Of a DNA stretch of 56,612 nucleotides, positions 25,625-34,158 are shown in pieces. Source of the DNA: Candidatus Dietzia intestinipullorum (GTDB taxonomy: Bacteria > Actinomycetota > Actinomycetes > Mycobacteriales > Mycobacteriaceae); NCBI GenBank assembly GCA_019119635.1, contig DWWP01000051.1:1-56612 (forward strand), given 5' to 3'. Numbering within the stretch: position 1 is the first letter of the stretch; each line of letters opens with the position of its first letter. The position numbers and the translations under genes are program-made. The notes under the pieces are model-generated. The model had not been told where the DNA came from. It searched no databases and saw only the letters and a list, made by a program, of their open reading frames with translations.

Positions 25625-26668
25625 TCAGCTCGCGGTCAGCGCGGAGCGGATGCCCTCGACGTCCACCGAGTCGAGGTCCGCGGGCCCCCAGGTGGGGCTG
25701 TGGTCCTTGTCGACGACGACGGCGCGGATCCCTTCGACGAAGTCGGGGCGGGCCGTGATCCACTCGCCCAGGGCCGCCTCGTTGTCCAGGCACGCGCGCA
25801 GGTCCGCGGCCTCGGCCCCGGCGCGCAGCAGCTCGATGGTGGCGACGATCGAGGTGGGGCAGTGCGCGCGGATCATCTCGAGCGTGGACGTCGCCCACTC
25901 GTCCTGCTCCCCGGCTTCGACCGCGGCGATCATGTCCTGCGGGGTCTCGCGGGAGAACGCGTCGACGATGCGGTCGATGTGCTTCTCGACCGCGGACTCC
26001 CCCGCCTCCGAGCGGTCGAGCCCGAAGCGCTCGAGGGCGGCGTCCAGCCCGTCCTCGCCGACCGCGGTGACGAAGTCGTCGCGGGACTCGTTCTCGATCA
26101 GGTGGGTGGCGAGACCGGTGTAGAGGGCGTCCGCGGAGTCCATGCGGACGCCGGTGATGCCCAGGTAGATGCCCACGGCCAGTCCGCGGTCCCCGCCACC
26201 GCACAGGCGCGGCAGGAAGTGGCTGGCGCCGACGTCGGGGATGAACCCGATCGCCGTCTCGGGCATGGCCATCATGACCTTCTTGGTGACCACCCGGTGC
26301 GAGCCGTTGATGGAGATCCCCAGGCCGCCGCCCATGGCCACGCCGTGGATCACGGCGACGGTGGGCGCGCGGTGCGTGTGGTACGCGAGGTCCATCGCGT
26401 ACTCCTCGTTGAAGAACGTCCGGTTGGCCTCGTGGTCGCCGGAGGCCGCGGCGTCGCGCAGGGCACGGATGTCGCCGCCCGCGCAGAAGGCCTTCTCGGA
26501 GGTGCTGGTGGTGACCACGGCCTCGACGCCGGAGTCCGCCGTCGCGGCGTCCAGTTCGGCGTGCAGCGCCCGGCACATGTCCAGGTCGAGGGAGTTGAGG
26601 GCCTTGGGGCGGTCCAGGACGATTTTGTGCATCCGGCCAACGCGCCGGCTGGTGACGAATTCGCTCAT
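25625..26668 (-). CDS. Enoyl-CoA hydratase/isomerase family, 3-hydroxyisobutyryl-CoA hydrolase-like
   Basis: 347 residues, longer than simple enoyl-CoA hydratases and of the HIBYL-CoA hydrolase (ECH_2) type. Crotonase features: KALNSLDLDMCRAL, oxyanion loop KAFCAGGDIRAL, GVAMGGGLGI and the catalytic-region ETAIGFIPDVGASHFL with Glu and Asp as in HIBYL-CoA hydrolases. The expected reaction is hydrolysis of 3-hydroxyisobutyryl-CoA in valine breakdown, though paralogues vary. ATG 26668 is the start that gives the usual N-terminus MSEFVTSRRVGRMHKIVLDRP-type. It stands alone; a 54-bp palindromic element lies about 100 bp upstream of it. Confidence 0.88.
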   Translation of the reverse strand: MSEFVTSRRVGRMHKIVLDRPKALNSLDLDMCRALHAELDAATADSGVEAVVTTSTSEKAFCAGGDIRALRDAAASGDHEANRTFFNEEYAMDLAYHTHRAPTVAVIHGVAMGGGLGISINGSHRVVTKKVMMAMPETAIGFIPDVGASHFLPRLCGGGDRGLAVGIYLGITGVRMDSADALYTGLATHLIENESRDDFVTAVGEDGLDAALERFGLDRSEAGESAVEKHIDRIVDAFSRETPQDMIAAVEAGEQDEWATSTLEMIRAHCPTSIVATIELLRAGAEAADLRACLDNEAALGEWITARPDFVEGIRAVVVDKDHSPTWGPADLDSVDVEGIRSALTAS

Positions 26669-26769
26669 ATCCACCAGTGTGTCAGGATTCGCGGGCACTG
26701 TCGCCGCGGTACTAGGAATTCCTACCTCACGGGGGTCCGACTGTGGACGGCGAGCCGCACCCCTCGAAC

Positions 26770-26823
26770 TTGGTCGTGCCCACTGCGGGAAACTCGGCTG
26801 ATCCGCGCAGTGAGCACGACCAA
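26770..26823. repeat. 54-bp palindromic element, copy A
   Basis: Left arm TTGGTCGTGCCCACTGCG (26770-26787), 18-nt centre, right arm CGCAGTGAGCACGACCAA (26806-26823); arms match at 17 of 18 positions. A degenerate extra right arm, CGCAGCGACAACGACCAG, follows at 26827-26844. It lies in the gap between the ppk2 stop and the crotonase start. Same architecture as copies B and C. Confidence 0.9.
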
Positions 26824-26937
26824 TAGCGCAGCGACAACGACCAGACAGGAGACGCGGCGGAGGGGCCGGCGGCGAGCCGCTGCGCGAATGGCTCGAACCG
26901 CGGCCCGTGATGGGGGCTGACCAGCCCCCGTGCCGGA

Positions 26938-27828
26938 TCAGTCCAGGAGTGTGGAGGCCACGTCCGGCACGTAGCGGAACTCCTCGCGGGGAGGCCGCAC
27001 GTAGTCGGTCCCGGACGGCCGCTCGGGGATCTCGAGTTCCGGCGGCTCGAGCCGCTCCCACGGGATCGTGGACAGCAGGTGGGAGATCACGTTGATCCTC
27101 GAGCGCTTCTTGTCCTCCGACTCGACCGTGTACCAGGGCGCCTCGGGGATGTCGGTGTGGACGAACATCGCGTCCTTGGCGCGGCTGTAGTCCTCCCAGC
27201 GGTTGATGGACTCCAGGTCCATCGGAGAGAGCTTCCAGCGCCGCATCGGGTCCTGGTTCCGGTCCCGGAAGCGGCGCTCCTGCTCTGAATCCGAGACGGA
27301 GAACCAGTACTTGCGCAGCATGATCCCGTCCTCGACCAGCAGCCGCTCGAAGATCGGCGCCTGGTGCAGGAAGCGCCGATACTCGTCGGTGGTGCAGAAG
27401 CCCATCACCCGCTCGACGCCGGCGCGGTTGTACCAGGAGCGGTCGAAGATCACGATCTCCCCGGCGGCGGGCAGGTGCTCGATGTAGCGCTGGAAGTACC
27501 ACTGGGTGCGCTGCACCTCCGTGGGCACGGGCAGGGCCACGACCCGGGCGTGCCTCGGGTTGAGGTACTGCGTCATCCGCTTGATCGCCGAGCCCTTGCC
27601 GGCGGCGTCGCGCCCCTCGCACACCACCACCAGGCGGTTGCCGGTCGCCTGGAGCCAGGCCTGCATCTCCACGAGCTCGGCCTGCAGCCGCTCGAGCTCG
27701 GCCTTGTACGCCTTCTTGGGCAGCTTCTCCAGCCCGCTGGGCAGGAGGTCCTTCTTCCGGGCCTGCCGGGGCTTGTCGTCGTCGTTCTTCGAAGCACCCT
27801 TGGCGCCGGGTTTCTTCTCGCCACTCAT
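26938..27828 (-). CDS. ppk2: Polyphosphate kinase 2
   Basis: 296 residues. Soluble enzyme of the PPK2 family that moves phosphate between polyphosphate and (d)NDPs or NMPs. A basic, disordered N-terminus (about 30 residues) precedes the kinase domain with Walker A CEGRDAAGKGSAIKR, lid region TEVQRTQWYFQRYIEHLPAAGE, Walker B region IVIFDRSWYNRAGVERVMGF and WKLSPMDLESINRWEDYSRA. ATG 27828 is preferred to the upstream start at 27867 because family N-termini begin near here. Divergent from the HAD phosphatase gene. Confidence 0.94.
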   Translation of the reverse strand: MSGEKKPGAKGASKNDDDKPRQARKKDLLPSGLEKLPKKAYKAELERLQAELVEMQAWLQATGNRLVVVCEGRDAAGKGSAIKRMTQYLNPRHARVVALPVPTEVQRTQWYFQRYIEHLPAAGEIVIFDRSWYNRAGVERVMGFCTTDEYRRFLHQAPIFERLLVEDGIMLRKYWFSVSDSEQERRFRDRNQDPMRRWKLSPMDLESINRWEDYSRAKDAMFVHTDIPEAPWYTVESEDKKRSRINVISHLLSTIPWERLEPPELEIPERPSGTDYVRPPREEFRYVPDVASTLLD

Positions 27829-27899
27829 GGGCGCCGATCTTACGGCTCGGACCCGGGCGCTGATCACGCTCTCCGGCTCGGGGAGGCTACGCTGAACTG

Positions 27900-28685
27900 A
27901 TGGTGCCCAGTTCCCGATCCGCGCAGCATGGCCTGCTCGAACCGGGACCGCCGACCCAGACGCCCGGCGCCATCCTCGTCCTGTGGGACCTCGACCTCAC
28001 GCTGTTGCGCCCGGCCGGCTTCGGCTCGCGCATGATCGCGCCCGCCCTCGCCGAGGTCCTCGGCCGCGAGCCGGTGATGGACGTGGCGTTCGCCGGGCGC
28101 ACCGACCGCGCGATCCTCACCGATCTGCTTGCCTCCAACGGGGTGGACGGGCCCGACGACGACGAGATCACGGCCTTGCTCGATGCCGTCGCCGAGCGGT
28201 GCGAGCGCAACGGGCAGGACCTCCTGGACGCCGGAGGGGGCCCGCTGCCCGGAGCGCACGAGGCCGTGCGGGCACTGGGCTCGGTGGCCGGCGTGCACCA
28301 GGGGATCGTCACCGGCAACATGCGGCGCACCGCCCTGCTCAAACTCCGCCTCTGCGGCTTCGACGGCCTGCCGGATCCCGGGCTGGGCGCGTTCGGCGAC
28401 GACCACCTCGACCGCGCGCACATGGTCCGCGACGCGATCGCCGCCGCGCGTTCGCGCGGCATCGCCGTGGGGCCGAGCCGCACGGTGATCGTCGGCGACA
28501 CCGTCCACGACGTCCGGGGCGCGCTGGATGCCGGCGCGCGGTGCGTGGGCGTGGCCACCGGCCGGGTGGGCGGTGCGCAGTTGGCCGCCGCCGGCGCTCA
28601 CGCCGTGCTGTCCGATCTCACTGACGCCGAGGCGCTCCTCGCCGCGCTCGACACCGCGGTCCACGCGCCGGCGCCCTGCCGGTAA
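27900..28685 (+). CDS. HAD-family phosphatase (phosphoglycolate phosphatase-like)
   Basis: 261 residues. HAD motif I is LWDLDLTLL (nucleophile Asp and DxDxT), motif II is in HQGIVTGNMRRTALLK (Thr), and motifs III/IV end in VIVGDTVHDVRGALDAG. The cap inserted after motif I is small and helical, as in the Gph/beta-phosphoglucomutase branch. Substrate is not determinable. TACGCT at 27888-27893 lies 6 nt before ATG 27900, indicating a leaderless transcript. Divergent from ppk2. Confidence 0.85.
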   Translation: MVPSSRSAQHGLLEPGPPTQTPGAILVLWDLDLTLLRPAGFGSRMIAPALAEVLGREPVMDVAFAGRTDRAILTDLLASNGVDGPDDDEITALLDAVAERCERNGQDLLDAGGGPLPGAHEAVRALGSVAGVHQGIVTGNMRRTALLKLRLCGFDGLPDPGLGAFGDDHLDRAHMVRDAIAAARSRGIAVGPSRTVIVGDTVHDVRGALDAGARCVGVATGRVGGAQLAAAGAHAVLSDLTDAEALLAALDTAVHAPAPCR

Positions 28686-28919
28686 TCGCGCCACAACCGC
28701 TCCCCGGCCCACCACCGCCCTTCGCCGCCGGTACTCACCTCGCGCCCGGCCCTCGCCATCGCCACTCCGGCGACGCCTCCAGCCTCCCCGCTGGCGATCG
28801 CGCCGCGCCCGGCCCTCGCCATCGCCTCCCGCCACCCCACCCGGACCAGTAAGGCCCCGAATCCCGTCCCACCCGTCTCAGCAGCCCCGCCTTTCGATCT
28901 GGTCGTGGCTATTGCGAAC
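28686..28919. other. Intergenic gap with 23-bp direct repeat
   Basis: The 308-bp gap between the HAD gene and the convergent DUF559 gene has no coding signal. It holds a 23-bp perfect direct repeat (28741-28763 and 28804-28826, starting CGCGCCCGGCCCTCGCC) and, at 28900-28916, a degenerate left arm of the 54-bp element (TGGTCGTGGCTATTGCG), immediately before copy B. Confidence 0.8.
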
Positions 28920-28973
28920 CTGGTCGTCCTCACTGCGCTCGGAGTGCCGAAACGCCGCAGTGAGCACGACCAT
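28920..28973. repeat. 54-bp palindromic element, copy B
   Basis: Left arm CTGGTCGTCCTCACTGCG (28920-28937), 18-nt centre, right arm CGCAGTGAGCACGACCAT (28956-28973). The right-arm core CGCAGTGAGCACGACCA is identical in copies A, B and C, in the same orientation. It ends 20 bp from the 3' end of the DUF559 gene. Confidence 0.9.
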
Positions 28974-28993
28974 TCCTGGGGCGTGCGGCACGG

Positions 28994-29878
28994 TCAGAAC
29001 ACACGTCCCCGCTCGAGGGCCGCGCCGACCTGCCGAAGGACCGCCCGCGGGCTCCGGAGCATCGGCGCGGTCACCCGGACCACCTGCCATCCGAGTTCGA
29101 CGAGCTCGGCAGTGATCTCCGCATCACGCTCCCAGGTCGACCGGCGGCGATGCAGTTCGCTGTCGTAGAAGAACGCCACCTTCTCCCTCTCGTACACCAG
29201 GTCCGGGACGGCGATCTTCAGGCCGTACTCGTTGAAGACTTCGACCTGCGGGGTGGGATCGGGCAGCGCGGACCGGGCGAGGATCAATCGCAGCCTGGTC
29301 TCCGGCGGCGAATCCGCCCGACCGTCGCACCACCTGAGCAGCGCCCTCACCCGGCGCAGGCCGTGCACGCCGCGCAGGCCGGCCGCGAGTGCACCCACCT
29401 CGGCCACCTCGACCCCGCTCCGATTGCAGATTGCGTCGATCTTGGCGATGGCGGTGTCGTCGTCGTCCTCCCACCTCGCCACATCAATGGCTGTCCGGGC
29501 CGCGGAGGTCACGCGCACACCGGCTCGTGTCACCACCTGATCAGCAGGGAGAGGAGTACGGAGTCGACGCAGGCGCACGCCGGCAGGAGCGGGTGGCGTT
29601 CCGACGGCGTACACGTCGATCAGCCGCGCCACCGCCTCCGGCGCGTACCACCTCTCCCGGTGCAGCAACGCCGCGGCGAGGCCGCCAAGCACCGAGCCCG
29701 GCGGGGCCCACAGCGCTGCGCCGCGAAGCAGAGTTATCGGTTCAACTGGCGCCCCTGAGGCGACGTAGACGTCCGGGAACAGACGACGATGAGCTGATCT
29801 CAGTCGGTGGGCGGAGAGGTGTCCAGTAGACATCGCAGCACTGCCGACGAACGGATGACCGGGTCCAGGGAGCGTCAC
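28994..29878 (-). CDS. DUF559 (Vsr-like endonuclease fold) protein
   Basis: 294 residues. The C-terminal third is a DUF559 domain of the PD-(D/E)xK/Vsr-like fold: Glu in PPETRLRLIL, Asp in AVPDLVYEREKVAFFYDSE, a helix with STWERDAEITAELVELGW, and the final strand QVVRVTAPM. The N-terminal part (HRRLFPDVYVASGAPVEP, then TLLRGAALWAPPG and VTSAARTAIDVAR) matches the AbiEi-like region common in actinobacterial DUF559 proteins, but most of the usual winged helix is missing. Starts GTG 29878 or ATG 29833. Function is unknown; many actinobacteria carry several paralogues. Copies B and C of the palindromic element bracket the gene. Confidence 0.82.
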   Translation of the reverse strand: MTLPGPGHPFVGSAAMSTGHLSAHRLRSAHRRLFPDVYVASGAPVEPITLLRGAALWAPPGSVLGGLAAALLHRERWYAPEAVARLIDVYAVGTPPAPAGVRLRRLRTPLPADQVVTRAGVRVTSAARTAIDVARWEDDDDTAIAKIDAICNRSGVEVAEVGALAAGLRGVHGLRRVRALLRWCDGRADSPPETRLRLILARSALPDPTPQVEVFNEYGLKIAVPDLVYEREKVAFFYDSELHRRRSTWERDAEITAELVELGWQVVRVTAPMLRSPRAVLRQVGAALERGRVF

Positions 29879-30018
29879 GCACCGATCATCACCCGCCGTC
29901 GGGCCCGCGCGGTCGCTCGAGACGGCACCTGTGGATGAGGTCGACGACCATCCACAGGCGAACAGATCCGGGCGCGCGGACGCCCCGTCCGCACCGCCTC
30001 TTCACCGCCTCTTCCAAT

Positions 30019-30072
30019 TTGGTCGTCCCTGCTGCGGCGGATCGCCGATTCGGCCGCAGTGAGCACGACCAT
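30019..30072. repeat. 54-bp palindromic element, copy C
   Basis: Left arm TTGGTCGTCCCTGCTGCG (30019-30036), 18-nt centre, right arm CGCAGTGAGCACGACCAT (30055-30072). Additional half-sites TGGTCACGACCA (30081-30092) and CGCAACGACCAG (30122-30133) follow. It lies in the gap between the DUF559 start and the ABC-F stop. Confidence 0.88.
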
Positions 30073-30159
30073 GTCCGCGCTGGTCACGACCAAACCGCAT
30101 GGCGGGCCGAGGCCGCGCGATCGCAACGACCAGGCTGGCGGCGGGGGCCGCCTCCGGAC

Positions 30160-32040
30160 TCAGCCCTCGAGCTGCTCGCCCAGTTCCATCCAGCGCTCCT
30201 CGAGCTGCTCTTTCTCCGAGGACACGGCTTTGGTCTCCCGGTCCAGGTCGGCCAGCTTCTCGGTGTCCAGCGACTCCCCCGCGGCGGCGGCCATGGCGCC
30301 GTGCAGCTCCGCCTCGCGCTTGTCGAGCTTGAGCATCTGGCGCTCGATCTTGTTCATCTCCTTCTGCAGCGCGCGCTCCTCACCGGAGCTCAGGCCGGAA
30401 CCGCCGCCTGAGCCGCCGGCGCGACCGGCACCACCGGAGCCGTCGGCGGCGGCCGCATCGGCGGACTCGGCGGCGGCCACGCCCACACCGCTCGCGGCCG
30501 CGGCACGCGTGACCTTGCCCGAGTCGCCCGCCGCCCCGGCCGCCCGCCGACGCTCAAGGTACTCGTCGATCCCGCGCGGCAGATTGGTGAGCCCCCCGTC
30601 GCCGAACAGCGCCCACACGGAGTCGCAGATGCGCTCGATCAGGTAGCGGTCGTGCGAGATCACGACCATCGTCCCGGGCCAGCCGTCGAGCAGGTCCTCG
30701 AGCTGGCGCAGCGTGTCGATATCGAGGTCGTTGGTCGGCTCGTCGAGCAGTAGGACGTTGGGCTCGTCCATGAGGACGCGGGTGAGCTGCAGGCGCCGCC
30801 GCTCGCCACCGGACAGGTCACGCACGGGCGTCCGTTGCCGCGCGGGCGAGAAGCCCAGCCGCTCGGCCAGCTGCGAGGCCGTCAGCTCGTCCTTACCAAA
30901 GGCCACCCGCGTGGCCACGTCCTCCACGGCCTCCAGTACACGCTGGTCCACCGGGAGATCGTCGAGTTCCTGGCGCAGCCAGCCGATCCGGACGGTCTTG
31001 CCCTCCTTGCGGTTTCCCGCCGCCAGCTCGGCCTCGCCGGCCAGTGCCCGCAGCAGGGTGGTCTTGCCGGAGCCGTTGACGCCGACCAGCCCGACCCGCT
31101 CCCCGGGGGCGAGCCGCCACGTGAGGTCGTCGACGAGGGTGCGGCCGTCGGGTGCGTCGAGGCGCGCGTCCTCGAGCTCCACCACCACCTTGCCCAGGCG
31201 GCGCGCCGCGAAGCTCGACAACTGTAGCGAGTCACGGGGCGGCGGCACGTCCTTGATCAGCGCCTCGGCGGCCTCGATGCGGTACCGCGGCTTGGAGGTC
31301 CGCGCGGGCGCGCCACGGCGGAGCCACGCGAGCTCCTTGCGCATGAGGTTCTGCCTCCGCGACTCGGTGACCGCCGCCTGCCGGTCGCGTTCGGCGCGGG
31401 CGAACACCCAGTCGTTGTAGCCGCCCTCGTACTGCTCCACGCGACCGTCCACGACCTCCCAGGTGCGGGTGGCCACGGTGTCGAGGAACCAGCGGTCGTG
31501 TGTGACGACGACGAGGGCGGACGAGCGGCCCCCGAGGTGGTCGGCCAGCCACTGCACGCCCTCGACGTCGAGGTGGTTGGTCGGCTCGTCCAACACGAGC
31601 AGGTCGAGGTCCTGCACGAGCGCCGCGGCCAACGAGACGCGCCGGCGCTCGCCGCCCGAGAGATCGTCGACGGGGGTGTCCAGACCGAGGTCGTGGATGC
31701 CGATGCCGTCGAGCACGGCGCGGATCCGCGCGTCGCCCGCCCACTCGTGGGTGGCCATTCCGAGCCCGCCGATCACGGCCTCCCCGACGGTCGGGGCGGT
31801 GATCTCGGTGCGCTGGGTGACCACCGCGAGCCGCAGGCCGCCCACCTTGGACACGCGGCCGGTATCGGGTTCGGCGATCCCGCTGAGCACCTCGAGCAGC
31901 GTGGTCTTGCCGCCACCGTTGAGTCCCACCACGCCGATGCGGTCGCCGGCGTTGACGCCCAGGGAGACGTCGTCGAGGACCCGGCGGATCCCGAAGGAGA
32001 CCGAGCACTGCTCGAGGTTGATGAGGTTGGTGGGGGCCAT
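30160..32040 (-). CDS. ABC-F family ATPase (Uup-like)
   Basis: 626 residues without membrane spans. Two ABC domains: Walker A GLNGGGKTTLL and signature LSGGERRRVSLA in the first, GVNGSGKTTLL and LSGGERRRLQLT in the second, each followed by LDEPTN. An interdomain linker of about 70 residues lies between. The C-terminus has a Gly/Ala/Ser-rich spacer (about residues 505-555) and then a charged coiled coil, as in Uup/EttA-type proteins. ABC-F proteins act on the ribosome or on branched DNA, not in transport. It starts 2 bp after the ispE stop, so they form an operon. Confidence 0.92.
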   Translation of the reverse strand: MAPTNLINLEQCSVSFGIRRVLDDVSLGVNAGDRIGVVGLNGGGKTTLLEVLSGIAEPDTGRVSKVGGLRLAVVTQRTEITAPTVGEAVIGGLGMATHEWAGDARIRAVLDGIGIHDLGLDTPVDDLSGGERRRVSLAAALVQDLDLLVLDEPTNHLDVEGVQWLADHLGGRSSALVVVTHDRWFLDTVATRTWEVVDGRVEQYEGGYNDWVFARAERDRQAAVTESRRQNLMRKELAWLRRGAPARTSKPRYRIEAAEALIKDVPPPRDSLQLSSFAARRLGKVVVELEDARLDAPDGRTLVDDLTWRLAPGERVGLVGVNGSGKTTLLRALAGEAELAAGNRKEGKTVRIGWLRQELDDLPVDQRVLEAVEDVATRVAFGKDELTASQLAERLGFSPARQRTPVRDLSGGERRRLQLTRVLMDEPNVLLLDEPTNDLDIDTLRQLEDLLDGWPGTMVVISHDRYLIERICDSVWALFGDGGLTNLPRGIDEYLERRRAAGAAGDSGKVTRAAAASGVGVAAAESADAAAADGSGGAGRAGGSGGGSGLSSGEERALQKEMNKIERQMLKLDKREAELHGAMAAAAGESLDTEKLADLDRETKAVSSEKEQLEERWMELGEQLEG

Positions 32041-32042
32041 CG

Positions 32043-33005
32043 TTACTTTCTTGTCGGGGTGTCGGGGATGTGGGCGCCGCTGACGGGCCCGCGCGTGATC
32101 CGCAGCTCGCGCGCCACGCCGAGCTCACTGACCTCGGTGGCCACGGCCAGGGCGGAGTCATGGTCGGCGCAGAAGAACAGGCAGGTGGGCCCGGAGCCGG
32201 AGACCATCGCGCGCAGGGCGCCGGCCTCCTCGCCAGCGCGCAGGGTGCGGCGCAGGGCGGGCAGGAGCGACAGCGCGGCGGCCTGCAGGTCGTTGCCCAG
32301 CCGGGGGGCCACGGCGCGCGGATCGTCCCCGGCGAGCGCCCGGATCAGCGGATCGGCGGAGCCCACGCGGGGCAGGTCGCGCCCCTCGGCGGCCCGCTGC
32401 TCACGAAGCCGGTCCAGCTCGGCGTAGACCGCCGGCGTGGACAGCCCGCCGGCGATGGTGGCCACCACGATGTGCTGCTCGGCACGCGCGTGGAGCAGCG
32501 TGGCCAGCTCCTCGCCGCGCCCGGTGCCCAGCGCCGTCCCGCCGCGGACGCAGAAGGGGATGTCGCTGCCGAGCCGGGCGGCCCGCTCCTCGAGCTCGGC
32601 TCTGCCGAGCCCCAGCCCGAGGAGCCGGTCGGTGGCCACCAGCGCGGCCGCGGCGTCCGCACTCCCGCCGGCCATCCCCCCGGCCACCGGCACGCCCTTG
32701 TGGATGTGCACGGCCAGCCGCTCGCGGGCCCCGGCCTCCTCGCGGAGCAGGTCGACCGCGCGGGCGGCGAGGTTGCTCCGGTCGGTGGGCACCTGCGTCG
32801 CGTCCGGGCCGGAGACCGTGAGCTCGTCGTCGTCGGATACCGCGACGGTGACCTCTTCCCACAGGTCGACGGCGCGGTAGACGGTGACCAGCTCGTGGAA
32901 CCCGTCGGCGCGCGCCCGGCCCACGGCCAGGTGGAGGTTGATCTTGGCGGGGGCGACGGCCGTCACGGCACGCGCGCCGGAGAGGGTCGGATCGTCGCGG
33001 AGCAC
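32043..33005 (-). CDS. ispE: 4-diphosphocytidyl-2-C-methyl-D-erythritol kinase
   Basis: GHMP kinase of the MEP isoprenoid pathway. 320 residues. AKINLHLAVGRARADGFHEL near the N-terminus, the GHMP ATP loop PVAGGMAGGSADAAAAL, and the C-terminal SGSGPTCLFF. GTG 33005 is chosen because TAGGCT (minus strand, 33018-33013) lies 7 nt before it, a leaderless arrangement; GTG 32966 is the shorter option. Usually directly downstream of ksgA in actinobacteria; here two unrelated genes separate them. Confidence 0.95.
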   Translation of the reverse strand: MLRDDPTLSGARAVTAVAPAKINLHLAVGRARADGFHELVTVYRAVDLWEEVTVAVSDDDELTVSGPDATQVPTDRSNLAARAVDLLREEAGARERLAVHIHKGVPVAGGMAGGSADAAAALVATDRLLGLGLGRAELEERAARLGSDIPFCVRGGTALGTGRGEELATLLHARAEQHIVVATIAGGLSTPAVYAELDRLREQRAAEGRDLPRVGSADPLIRALAGDDPRAVAPRLGNDLQAAALSLLPALRRTLRAGEEAGALRAMVSGSGPTCLFFCADHDSALAVATEVSELGVARELRITRGPVSGAHIPDTPTRK

Positions 33006-33049
33006 GCCGTCCAGCCTACGGCGAACCCCGCGCCCGGGACGATCCGCGC

Positions 33050-34054
33050 TCAGGCGGCGACCCCGGCCACCAGCACGCCCGTCAGCGCGATGCCGGAGAC
33101 CCACAGCGTGGACAGCAGGGCCAACACGAAGGGGCGGGCGCCGACCCGCCTGAGCACGGACAGCCGGACGCCGGCCCCCAGTGCGAACATCGCGGCGGTC
33201 AGCAGCGCGGTCTGGGCGAGGCCGGCCGCCTCCAGCACGGTGGGCCCGAGCAGTCCGGTGGTGCGCACGAGCACGCAGGCGAGAAAGGCGAGGATGAACA
33301 CGGGCACCAGCGGGGGTCGCCGCGCGCCCTCCACCTCCGTGGCCAGTCGGCGCTGGCGCACGCTCAGCGCGGTGACGACGGGGGCGAGCATGAGCACGCG
33401 GGCGAGTTTGACGACCACGGCCACGCCGAGGGCCGATCCCCCGATCGCTCCCCCGGCCGCCACCACCTGTGCCACCTCGTGGACCGCCGCTCCCGCCCAG
33501 GCGCCCGCCTCCGCCTCGGCCAGGCCGATCGCCGTCGCCAGCAGGGGCACGGCGGGAATCATGAGGGTGCCGAAGATGACGACCAGGGCGACGGCGGTGA
33601 CGACCTCCTCCTCGTCCGCGTCGATCACTCCGTCGACGGCGGCCACCGCGGCCGCCCCGCACACCGAGAAGCCGCACGCGATGAGGACGCGCTGCGTCCA
33701 CCCCAGGCCCAGCAGGTGGCCGACGAACAGCGTGCCCACGATGCCCAGGACCACCACCGCGACCACCACGACGATGACCTGCCACCCCAGCCCGAGGACG
33801 TCGCCGAGTCCCAGCTGGAGTCCGAGCAGCGCGATCCCCACGCGCAACACGGTGGTGGAGGCGACGGCCAGGCCGGGGCGGCCGCGGGCCGGGATCCAGC
33901 CCAGGTTGGCCAGCACCGCGCCGAGCACGATCGCCACCAGGAGCGGGCTCGCGCCGGGGACCACGCGGCCCAGGGCGAGCGCCGCGATCGTCGCGGCCGC
34001 GCACAGCGCCAGCCCGGGAAGGGCGTGTCGCAGCGTTGTCAGTCTGTGTGCCAT
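33050..34054 (-). CDS. YeiH/UPF0324 family membrane protein (putative sulfate exporter)
   Basis: 334 residues and about ten spans. Family marks: VLRVGIALLGLQLGLGDV, CGFSVCGAAAVAAVDGV, the acidic DADEEEVVTAVALVVIFGT, and AWAGAAVHEVAQVVAAGGAIG. The family (Cons_hypoth698) is called putative sulfate exporter but transport is poorly proven. ATG 34054 has GGGGAGG just upstream. Divergent from a LysR gene with a T-N11-A box between, a typical arrangement for YeiH with its regulator. Confidence 0.9.
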   Translation of the reverse strand: MAHRLTTLRHALPGLALCAAATIAALALGRVVPGASPLLVAIVLGAVLANLGWIPARGRPGLAVASTTVLRVGIALLGLQLGLGDVLGLGWQVIVVVVAVVVLGIVGTLFVGHLLGLGWTQRVLIACGFSVCGAAAVAAVDGVIDADEEEVVTAVALVVIFGTLMIPAVPLLATAIGLAEAEAGAWAGAAVHEVAQVVAAGGAIGGSALGVAVVVKLARVLMLAPVVTALSVRQRRLATEVEGARRPPLVPVFILAFLACVLVRTTGLLGPTVLEAAGLAQTALLTAAMFALGAGVRLSVLRRVGARPFVLALLSTLWVSGIALTGVLVAGVAA

Positions 34055-34114
34055 TGCCTCCCCAGTCTGCGGGCCGCGCCCGTGCCCCGGTAGTCGCCTA
34101 AGAGGCATCGCGCC

Positions 34115-34129
34115 ATATCTCGCTGATAT
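34115..34129. promoter_or_regulatory. LysR-type box between yeiH-like and lysR genes
   Basis: ATATC-TCGCT-GATAT is a perfect dyad containing T-N11-A (T34116 to A34128). A further ATATC half at 34146-34150 lies over the LysR gene's -10, fitting autoregulation. TATCAT (34147-34152) sits 6 nt before the LysR start codon. Confidence 0.75.
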
Positions 34130-34158
34130 AGGACAGGAGATCGGCATATCATGACGGC

